Positions 1 through 5,331 of a stretch of 7,058 nt of DNA are shown piece after piece. How positions within the stretch are numbered: position 1 is the stretch's first letter; every line of letters starts with the position of its first letter. Source of the stretch: Bacteroidales bacterium (GTDB taxonomy: Bacteria > Bacteroidota > Bacteroidia > Bacteroidales > P3); assembly GCA_017507285.1 (NCBI GenBank), contig JAFWBF010000189.1, forward strand, positions 1 through 7,058. Direction: 5' to 3'. The notes beneath the pieces were generated by a model. That model saw only the letters and a program-made list of their open reading frames with translations. It made no database searches and was not told where the DNA came from. Position numbers and translations under genes: made by a program.

Positions 1-108
1 ACCATATTTTATTGTGCCTTCAAATTCCTTGGCTTTTTTGTCAATGTTTTGACCTATGGCAGATATTGCCATAAGTACACTCATTAATATTGTTGTTAAT
101 GCTTTCAT
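1..108 (-). CDS. Secreted protein, N-terminal fragment (GLPGLI/DUF4412-like, paralogue of the next gene)
   Basis: The first 36 codons of a minus-strand gene start at ATG 108-106 and run off the left edge without a stop. The product starts MKALTTILMSVLMAISAIGQ, a short basic N-terminus plus a hydrophobic segment and a small-residue cleavage region before Gln20, so it is a likely Sec signal peptide with no lipobox cysteine. The mature start contains FEGTIKYG (residues 29-36), which aligns with FIGTVRYS in the gene at 208-918. The two are therefore probably tandem paralogues. No TAnnTTTG box is visible in the 99 bp upstream, so it is probably co-transcribed with the 208-918 gene. The function is unknown, and the family call is inferred from the neighbour because only the N-terminus is visible. 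Confidence 0.72.
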   Translation of the reverse strand, partial: MKALTTILMSVLMAISAIGQNIDKKAKEFEGTIKYG

Positions 109-126
109 ATTTAATTAGTTCTTAGT

Positions 127-174
127 ATAGTTAGTAGTTGTGATTAAATTTCTTAACTTACAACTACTAACTAT
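127..174. repeat. Perfect 15-bp inverted repeat between the two secreted-protein genes
   Basis: The left arm ATAGTTAGTAGTTGT (127-141) is the exact reverse complement of the right arm (160-174). The 18-nt centre could add a G-T and an A-T pair to the stem. It lies in the 99-bp gap between the stop of the upstream gene (208) and the start of the downstream gene (108). No T-run follows it on either strand, so it does not look like an ordinary intrinsic terminator. It could act as an mRNA 3'-end stabiliser, a partial attenuator setting the ratio of the two proteins, or a dyad site for a DNA-binding protein. Confidence 0.85.
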
Positions 175-207
175 TGTTTATTTATTACTATTGTTGTTCT
201 ATAAATA

Positions 208-918
208 TTACATATCAAGTAGTTCCACAGCTTCTTGTATCGAAGTAAATACTGCTTTTAATTCATCTTCGGGTAGTTCATTGTAGCCGGCAGGTAATAA
301 AAATTCTGCATCGTTAAGTTTTTCTTTCTTTATTTCAACTACTTTGTATGATACGGTGCTACCGTCATCCGAAGTAACAGTAAACTCCAAAGGTAAACCT
401 TGTAATCCCATAAGCATGATAAGGTCAAATTCGGGACCTATCTCGTTGGTATACCAAACTTCAAACCCCTTATCCACTCCTTCATCATTGAAGCTGTGGT
501 AACGAGCTTTCTTTGCCTTCATACCGGCTATTTCTTTTTCGCCATCAATATATTCGAAATAGAAACCCTCTGTACAAGGGATTGTGAGGCTGTCAATGTC
601 TTTTTGTTCTAATTCATTCTTTATAAGAATTTTTCCATCGCCTTCGTATGGTGAATCCCATACATCGTTGCTTTTTAGATAGCCGATGATTTGTGAAAGA
701 TCTTGCATATTGTAGATCTTACGTCCTTTTACAAGAACTTGGGCTGCTTCGGTTTTGAATAAAGCATTGTTTTCGTATATTTTCAACGATACTTCTTGGG
801 TTTTACCGGCTGCTTCGATACTGTAACGGACAGTGCCGATAAATTTGTTTTGAGCCATAAGGCTTGTTGCAAATGCAAATATAGCTGTAAATGCAACCAA
901 TTTGAATGTTTTTTTCAT
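208..918 (-). CDS. Secreted GLPGLI/DUF4412-like protein
   Basis: This encodes 236 residues. Residues 1-22 form a Sec signal peptide (Lys-Lys start, hydrophobic core, SLMA before Gln23) without a lipobox, so the protein is probably periplasmic or exported. The mature part looks beta-rich. Landmarks are IAGMKAKKARY (130-140), EVWYTNEIGPEF (153-164), GLQGLPLEF (171-179) and FLLPAGYNELPED (206-218). The EVWYTNEI...GLQGLPLEF stretch resembles the WYT...GLPGLI core of the Bacteroidetes GLPGLI family, and the FLLPAGY ending resembles DUF4412 proteins. Neither family has a firm biochemical role, so none is assigned. It is preceded by a TATCTTTG box (976-983, minus) and followed by a paralogue at 1-108. 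ATG 918 gives the complete signal peptide and is the natural start. Confidence 0.82.
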   Translation of the reverse strand: MKKTFKLVAFTAIFAFATSLMAQNKFIGTVRYSIEAAGKTQEVSLKIYENNALFKTEAAQVLVKGRKIYNMQDLSQIIGYLKSNDVWDSPYEGDGKILIKNELEQKDIDSLTIPCTEGFYFEYIDGEKEIAGMKAKKARYHSFNDEGVDKGFEVWYTNEIGPEFDLIMLMGLQGLPLEFTVTSDDGSTVSYKVVEIKKEKLNDAEFLLPAGYNELPEDELKAVFTSIQEAVELLDM

Positions 919-975
919 AGAGTAAACATTTTATTATTAATTAAATACATTTTATTTTTATAATCATTATCATTG

Positions 976-983
976 CAAAGATA
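976..983 (-). promoter_or_regulatory. Bacteroidetes -7 promoter box for the secreted-protein gene pair
   Basis: On the minus strand these bases read TATCTTTG, a perfect match to the TAnnTTTG -7 element of Bacteroidetes housekeeping promoters. It lies 57 bp before the ATG at 918, giving an estimated leader of about 50 nt. No convincing TTTG -33 element is visible about 20 nt upstream, so the assignment rests on the -7 box and its position. Confidence 0.6.
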
Positions 984-1130
984 CAAAAAAGATTTTAATT
1001 GAGAGGTATAACGTTCTAAAAAAGTTTATAAGGTAGGGATTTTTCAATTTGATATTGAAAAAAACTGAAGCATTGTTTGAATAAAGGTTTCTATATTTAC
1101 GATTATTTCGATTTGGAAGTTCTGAAAATA

Positions 1131-1240
1131 GCGAGCGAGGAAATAAAATTTGCATCACGAGGGAGTTTTATCTACATCGCGTAGTAGTTGGATTTGGATC
1201 GGGAGGGAATTTCAGCTACATCACGAGGGACTTTTTGAGA
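1131..1240. repeat. Degenerate 22-bp tandem repeat array, five units
   Basis: Five head-to-tail units begin at 1131, 1153, 1175, 1197 and 1219, each exactly 22 bp. The core consensus is CATCRCGAGGGARTTT. Units 2 and 5 share the identical 12-mer CATCACGAGGGA, at 1153-1164 and 1219-1230. Unit 3 has CATCGCGTAGTAG, unit 4 has GATCGGGAGGGA, and unit 1 keeps only CGAGG plus a few core positions. Units 1 and 3 end in ATTTG and units 2 and 4 end in CTA, suggesting a 44-bp higher-order repeat. The array lies between the promoter at 976-983 and the terminator at 1398-1427, outside any credible gene. Function is unknown; a phased protein-binding array or a decayed minisatellite are both possible. Confidence 0.6.
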
Positions 1241-1397
1241 TGGTATGTTGATAAAAAATGATGGTATATCATCATGCTTGTTACACCCTATCATAAACCG
1301 ATTGACAGTAGGGTATGAATTGTGAACCGATTAAGAACAAATTTTGCTCCCATTGAAATATGTCGTGTGAAGCTATTTTAAGTTGCTGATAATAAAT
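1241..1397. other. Intergenic stretch with minor inverted and direct repeats, no gene seen
   Basis: This is the rest of the roughly 520-bp gene-free region between 919 and 1441. It holds ATGATG/CATCAT (1258-1263 and 1270-1275), ACCCTA/TAGGGT (1285-1290 and 1309-1314) and a direct repeat AACCGATT (1296-1303 and 1325-1332). Reading frames here are short and lack recognisable motifs. A small RNA ending at the 1398-1427 hairpin cannot be excluded, but I see no good plus-strand promoter. The remaining part, 984-1130, is AT-rich and shows nothing I can name. Confidence 0.4.
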
Positions 1398-1427
1398 TAA
1401 AAGCCCGAACTTTTGTTCGGGCTTTTA
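1398..1427 (-). terminator. Intrinsic terminator of the comF/peptidase unit
   Basis: A perfect 13-bp stem (1398-1410 with 1415-1427) with a GC-rich core GCCCGAAC/GTTCGGGC closes a 4-nt loop. Read on the minus strand it follows the peptidase stop codon (1444-1442) by 14 bp and is followed by TTTTAATTT. Its plus-strand side also runs into T-rich sequence, so it may work in both directions. Confidence 0.9.
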
Positions 1428-1441
1428 TATGATGTTTTATT

Positions 1442-3484
1442 TTACTTTGTAACAGCTTCTTGAGTAGCTAAAAGTAGAGGTTGGGTTGAAACCTTTTCGC
1501 CGGTAGCGTTTATCATCCATTGTTGTGGGGTTAAACGTCCGGCAGGATATATACGCATTATTTCTTCGGCAATGTTTTTGCCGGCAAGTAGTTGTTCGAG
1601 TTGGAATTCAACAATGTGTCCGAAAGGATAGTTGGGCAAATACAATGGTGCATCAATCATGTGGGAATATATGCCAAGTATTGGCGAGTCGGTTTCGCCA
1701 AGTATTGGAGCATAGTATTTGTTCCATACCTCTTTGGCTATGTTTACTACTTGGTTTTTAAGTTCTTCGGCTGTAGCACTAGGGTTGTCGTAAAGCCATC
1801 TCCATACATACATATCTACTAGTGATACTCCCATTATTTCGTAGCAACCCCAGAAGATATCCAGCGTTTTCATATATTCTTTGTCAGGGTCACTATTGGT
1901 ATAGCCTAGTAATTCTAAATCACGTTTTTGAAATACAAAAGCCAAGGCTTCGGTAAAAGCTGTGGAAGGAACACCTTTCATAATGTAATAATCCACATCG
2001 TGAAGAGTAACTGTTTGTTCTACATTATGGCCAAATTCGTGTACGGCAATGTTATAACCTTTGTAATCCATTCCGTTTTCGGCAATACGAGTACGTAAGC
2101 GAGCTTTGTCGCTTTTCATTGAGGCTTCCCATGCATGGCCGGCACCGCGTGAAGGATCCACGGTTATGTATTGGCATATATTGTTGGCTTTTTCTTTGTC
2201 AAAACCAAGGTCTAACAATATTCTTGGAAGATCCTTACTTACAGCCTCTTTGTTAGGATATAACGCACGGGTTTTTGCAGTTAATTCATCTTCCGATACT
2301 GTGCCACGGCTTTTAAAACCATCGTACCATATATCAAAAGGTTCCAACTTGCGTCCAAGGCGTTGGCTGATAAGTGATGCAACATCTTTTACTTGTTCCG
2401 AAGAAATAAATTCGGTAAACATGGCTTCGATTTCTTCGAACGATAGTTCCATACTTTCGTTGAACGAACGTTCAATACAAGTTGGATAAGTAGGTGTGAA
2501 TTTATCTATAGCTTGTTCGGCTTTGAAGTTGTTGAGCCAATATTGGTAGCGGGTCATTGGTTCGGTGGTAAACGATGTTTCTTTACCATCTTTATATACC
2601 TTATTTTGAGCCGGATTCCACTGATACTTTTCGTTGTTTATTACACACTCTGGTATGGTTTGGTTTACGATATGTTTCATTACGTTGTATATCATACGTT
2701 GTTTTTCCAAACCATTTTCTTTGTTGGCGTAGTTGCTCTTAAGTTCATCTCGTAGCCCCCAATGAGATATTAGTTTCATATCTTTCGGAAAGAGAGTTTC
2801 ATTTTTGTCGTTAAGTAGGTTGCCCATCACTATGTTGTAGGCCGATATATAGGAGTCGGCACTAGTAAGAGCATTGGAAATGTTTTGGTTATATTCTGCA
2901 GGGATGCGAGATGTAAACACGTCGCCAAGTCTGGCGAATGCCCATTGCAGACGAGTCCAGTTTGCACCCATTTCGTTTTTTTCTTCAAGGGTGTAGAACG
3001 GGAAATTTAAGATGGTGATAAAGGCCACCTTGTTGGCAAAAAGGTCATCGGTAAGGTGAGCGTAAGGGTCGAAACTTCCAAATATTTCGTCCAATGGAGT
3101 AATGTCGGGACCCACTACGTGTAATGGTAGTTTCATATCTACACTTATTTTGTTGTAGTTGCCCCAAAGAATTTCTAAGTTTCGTTGTAATGTAGAGGCA
3201 AGGTTTGCCAAATCGTCATCGTTTGCAACGAACTGTTCGATGCAGAATTGGCTAAACTCATCTTCTGTACCATCGGTATTTTGCCAAAGTGCTGCTACTT
3301 GAGGTACAGAGCGTTCGATGCGACTGCTTTGTTCCGGATACTGTTCCGATAGTTGTTTTACAATCTTGTCGATTGTGGTTGTGCTAATGTTGCTCATACT
3401 ATCTTGTGTTTTTGTGTTTTTTCTTCCACATCCTACAACTAATAGTAGGAGTGTACTCAATAAAACGGTTGTTACTTTTCTCAT
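1442..3484 (-). CDS. Putative zinc metallopeptidase lipoprotein (gluzincin type, HEFGH)
   Basis: This encodes 680 residues. Residues 1-18 form a lipoprotein signal with lipobox VVGC and lipidation at Cys19, so the protein is probably membrane-anchored and faces the periplasm or surface. The catalytic site is A-V-H482-E483-F-G-H486, giving two zinc-binding histidines and the catalytic glutamate. Glu512 in FTEALAFVF lies 26 residues after His486 and is the probable third ligand, the HExxH...E arrangement of gluzincins such as the M2, M3 and M32 families. The C-terminal YPFGHIVEFQLEQ (619-631) resembles the substrate-tyrosine region near the end of M2/M3 enzymes. The all-helical look and size also fit an oligopeptidase or carboxypeptidase. 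The long N-terminal half (20-380) shows no recognisable motif. The exact family and substrate are not determined. The gene starts 35 bp after the comF stop with no TAnnTTTG box in the gap, so the two are probably one operon ending at the 1398-1427 hairpin. Confidence 0.8.
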   Translation of the reverse strand: MRKVTTVLLSTLLLLVVGCGRKNTKTQDSMSNISTTTIDKIVKQLSEQYPEQSSRIERSVPQVAALWQNTDGTEDEFSQFCIEQFVANDDDLANLASTLQRNLEILWGNYNKISVDMKLPLHVVGPDITPLDEIFGSFDPYAHLTDDLFANKVAFITILNFPFYTLEEKNEMGANWTRLQWAFARLGDVFTSRIPAEYNQNISNALTSADSYISAYNIVMGNLLNDKNETLFPKDMKLISHWGLRDELKSNYANKENGLEKQRMIYNVMKHIVNQTIPECVINNEKYQWNPAQNKVYKDGKETSFTTEPMTRYQYWLNNFKAEQAIDKFTPTYPTCIERSFNESMELSFEEIEAMFTEFISSEQVKDVASLISQRLGRKLEPFDIWYDGFKSRGTVSEDELTAKTRALYPNKEAVSKDLPRILLDLGFDKEKANNICQYITVDPSRGAGHAWEASMKSDKARLRTRIAENGMDYKGYNIAVHEFGHNVEQTVTLHDVDYYIMKGVPSTAFTEALAFVFQKRDLELLGYTNSDPDKEYMKTLDIFWGCYEIMGVSLVDMYVWRWLYDNPSATAEELKNQVVNIAKEVWNKYYAPILGETDSPILGIYSHMIDAPLYLPNYPFGHIVEFQLEQLLAGKNIAEEIMRIYPAGRLTPQQWMINATGEKVSTQPLLLATQEAVTK

Positions 3485-3519
3485 TTATTGTATGTTTTTA
3501 TTAGTTAATAAATTCAGTT

Positions 3520-4215
3520 TTAGTCTCCGGCGTATGCCAAAGTGGCAACGCTTATTTTTACCGACGGAATTTTTAGAAGTTCGTTGGCACAAGCCTCCAA
3601 TGTGGCACCGGTTGTTATAACATCGTCAACCAATAGGATGTGTTTGTTTTCAATTTTATTGGTATTTATAACGGAAAAATTTTCAGAAACGTTTGTCCAA
3701 CGACTGAATCGGTTTTGTTTTGTTTGACTCTTTGTATATCTCGTTTTTATAAGACTGGTAGTATTTATATCTTTGTCAAAATGGTTTGTTATTCCTTTTG
3801 CTATTTCTTCGCTTTGGTTGTAACCTCTTTCTTTTTGTTTTTTTGTATGAAGTGGTACGGGAATAATGATATCAATATCATTGAAACGATTTGATTTTTT
3901 TAGTTCAAATCCTAATTGATTTCCCATAAAATGTGCCAACTTTATGTTGTTTTTATACTTGATTTCGTGCAAAATTTTCTGTACATTTCCCTTTTTTGAG
4001 AAAAATAAAAGTGATGTTGCAGCCTCTATTTGTGCTCTTCCCCATAATTTTTTTTCAACAGGGTTATTAACTGTGTCAACAAAATTTGTTAAAGGTAAAT
4101 GCAAAATACATTCTGTACATATTTGATTTTCAGAATAAAGTAGTATATTTCCACAACATCTGCATGTGTGTGGAAAAAATAGTTTGAATAAATCTGTAAA
4201 TATTTTTGTTCTCAT
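3520..4215 (-). CDS. comF: ComF family phosphoribosyltransferase-like protein
   Basis: This encodes 231 residues, a usual length for ComF/GntX proteins. The N-terminal zinc finger uses Cys18-x-x-Cys21 and Cys33-x-x-Cys36. The family signature PVPLHTKKQKERGYNQSEEIA covers 120-139 and keeps the RGYNQ core (130-134). The PRPP-binding loop VDDVITTGAT is at 196-205, with the two aspartates and TTG typical of type I phosphoribosyltransferases. ComF proteins are needed for natural transformation in several bacteria, probably in single-strand DNA uptake, but many non-competent species carry one and the reaction is not settled. The gene appears more AT-rich and Asn/Lys-rich than the downstream peptidase (visual impression, not computed). 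Transcription probably starts from the promoter at 4250-4281 and continues into the peptidase gene. Confidence 0.92.
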   Translation of the reverse strand: MRTKIFTDLFKLFFPHTCRCCGNILLYSENQICTECILHLPLTNFVDTVNNPVEKKLWGRAQIEAATSLLFFSKKGNVQKILHEIKYKNNIKLAHFMGNQLGFELKKSNRFNDIDIIIPVPLHTKKQKERGYNQSEEIAKGITNHFDKDINTTSLIKTRYTKSQTKQNRFSRWTNVSENFSVINTNKIENKHILLVDDVITTGATLEACANELLKIPSVKISVATLAYAGD

Positions 4216-4230
4216 ATCTAGAAAAAAAAG

Positions 4231-4238
4231 TATCTTTG
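4231..4238 (+). promoter_or_regulatory. -7 promoter box for the coiled-coil lipoprotein gene
   Basis: TATCTTTG is a perfect Bacteroidetes -7 element, 54 bp before the chosen ATG at 4293. A TTTG at 4205-4208 could be the -33 element, but the 22-nt spacing is a little long. It forms an inverted pair with the identical minus-strand box at 4250-4257. Confidence 0.65.
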
Positions 4239-4249
4239 CAAAACGAATA

Positions 4250-4281
4250 CAAAGATATAAATAATATTATAAATACACAAA
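4250..4281 (-). promoter_or_regulatory. -33/-7 promoter for comF and the peptidase gene
   Basis: On the minus strand, TTTG (4281-4278) is followed after exactly 20 nt by TATCTTTG (4257-4250). This matches the TTTG-N19-21-TAnnTTTG layout of Bacteroidetes promoters. The expected start is around 4243, giving a leader of roughly 28 nt to the comF ATG at 4215. Confidence 0.75.
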
Positions 4282-4292
4282 TCGAAAAAAAA

Positions 4293-5249
4293 ATGAAAAC
4301 GAAAAGTACAACAAAAATTGCCATGATGGTATGTGCTCTTTTCATGGGTACATGTATCTTCTTTTCTTGTTCCGATCAAGGTACAAAAGAACAGTTGGAA
4401 AAAATAGAATTTGAAAAGCAAGAGTTGCAAAAGCAATTTGATTCTATTATGTTTAACCACGAAAAAGTAAAATCGGAAAATAATCTTTATGCAGAACAAT
4501 TTGCAGAAAAAGATAGCGTAATATCTGCACAAGCTGCTCGTATAAAATCTTTGTTGGCTGAATTGTCTGCAAAACAACAAGATGTAACAGCAACACCGGC
4601 ATCTACACCGGCACCTGCTCCTGTTGCTACAACCAAAACTTCGAAGTTGAGAGAACAAATAAAAGAATTGCAAGCAACTTGCGATAGCTACATGAGAGAA
4701 CTTGAAACTTTGAAAGCTGAAAACGAAGCATTGAAAGCTGAAAATGAACAAATGAGAGCTGCTATGGAAGAAACCAAAGAAGCAAACGAAAAGTTGGTTT
4801 CTGAAAATCAATCTCTAGAACAAAAGATTGAAAATGCAAAACGTTTGGTTACTACCGACTTGACAGCAACTCCAATGCGTAAAAAATGTGGTGGTAAAGG
4901 CTTTAAAGAAACTAAACAATCTAAGAAATTACAAACTGTAAAAATAGAAGCTCGTATATTGCAAAATGATGTTGTTGATCCGGGAACAAAAACCGTATAT
5001 GCTCGTATAACAGGACCTAACAACCGTGTATTATGCAACGGAACTGCAGAAGAATTCAGTTTTGATATTGATGGTTCGCCATTGCAATACACTGCTAAAC
5101 AAGATATCGAATTTGATGGCAGTGCAAGAAAAGTGGTTATCAATTGGTCAAGAAATGATAATGTAAAAGTTGTAAAAGGAAATTATCGCGTAACATTATA
5201 CGCCGATGGTCAAGAAATTGGAAAAACATCTTTCAAATTGACTAGATAA
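4293..5249 (+). CDS. Coiled-coil lipoprotein with C-terminal beta-rich domain
   Basis: This encodes 318 residues from ATG 4293. The frame is open further upstream to a TTG at 4206, but that start lies before the promoter box and would bury the signal peptide. Residues 1-25 are a signal sequence ending IFFSC, so Cys26 is probably lipidated. A first coiled coil spans about 31-95 (rich in Glu, Lys, Gln, Leu), then a Thr/Pro/Ala linker (99-115), then a second coiled coil (about 117-185) that includes two identical-start heptads LKAENEA and LKAENEQ (140-153). A Lys/Gly-rich joint leads to a C-terminal domain (about 213-318) that looks like a beta sandwich: TVKIEARILQNDVVDPGTKT, then VYARITGPN and a closing GNYRVTLYADGQEIGKTSFKL. 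The design suggests an envelope tether or spacer, with the beta domain as a binding module; this is inferred. I do not recognise a named family. It is a single-gene unit with its own promoter and terminator. Confidence 0.85.
   Translation: MKTKSTTKIAMMVCALFMGTCIFFSCSDQGTKEQLEKIEFEKQELQKQFDSIMFNHEKVKSENNLYAEQFAEKDSVISAQAARIKSLLAELSAKQQDVTATPASTPAPAPVATTKTSKLREQIKELQATCDSYMRELETLKAENEALKAENEQMRAAMEETKEANEKLVSENQSLEQKIENAKRLVTTDLTATPMRKKCGGKGFKETKQSKKLQTVKIEARILQNDVVDPGTKTVYARITGPNNRVLCNGTAEEFSFDIDGSPLQYTAKQDIEFDGSARKVVINWSRNDNVKVVKGNYRVTLYADGQEIGKTSFKLTR
4710..4751 (+). repeat. 21-bp in-frame tandem duplication encoding two heptads
   Basis: The segments 4710-4730 and 4731-4751 both start TTGAAAGCTGAAAA and encode LKAENEA and LKAENEQ. 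One heptad unit fits the coiled-coil register and marks a likely recent duplication within the second coiled coil. Confidence 0.75.
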
Positions 5250-5267
5250 GACAATGTAAATATATAT

Positions 5268-5306
5268 GAGTAGCCAATTATAGCGATATAATTGGCTACT
5301 TTTGTT
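5268..5306 (+). terminator. Intrinsic terminator after the coiled-coil lipoprotein gene
   Basis: The arm AGTAGCCAATTAT (5269-5281) pairs perfectly with 5288-5300. An additional A-T pair (5282 with 5287) closes a GCGA loop of the stable GNRA type. The 3' side continues as TTTTGTT. It starts about 20 bp after the stop codon and separates this gene from the murL-like gene. Confidence 0.85.
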
Positions 5307-5331
5307 AATGATAACTTCTATATAGTATAAG

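Noticed and set aside
970..1158. 62-codon minus-strand open frame in the gene-free region
   Set aside because: It overlaps the promoter box at 976-983 and part of the 22-bp array, has no recognisable motif, and its Phe/Asn/Leu-rich content is what AT-rich noncoding DNA gives.
1131..1240. The 22-bp repeats as a CRISPR array
   Set aside because: The units are directly adjacent with no unique spacers, are degenerate, and no cas gene is present.
1525..2755. Several plus-strand open frames of 76-127 codons opposite the peptidase gene
   Set aside because: They lie entirely opposite a well-supported 680-residue gene with a signal peptide and catalytic motif, and have no credible domain or promoter of their own.
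3318..4126. Plus-strand open frames opposite comF and the start of the peptidase gene
   Set aside because: They are antisense to a clear ComF protein with intact zinc finger and PRPP loop. Their hydrophobic, Phe-rich products reflect the complement of Lys/Asn-rich codons.
4206..4292. Upstream TTG start adding 29 residues to the lipoprotein
   Set aside because: It precedes the TATCTTTG promoter box and would place a charged extension before the signal peptide. ATG 4293 gives a normal lipoprotein signal.
4130..5143. Minus-strand open frames opposite the coiled-coil lipoprotein gene and its leader, one with a transmembrane-like N-terminus
   Set aside because: They arise as the complement of Lys/Glu-rich coiled-coil codons and of the AT-rich leader, run across the promoter region, and show no family motif.
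5301..5331. Promoter for the murL-like gene in the short gap after the terminator
   Set aside because: A TTTG is present at 5301-5304, but no TAnnTTTG box follows at the expected distance, so no promoter is claimed.
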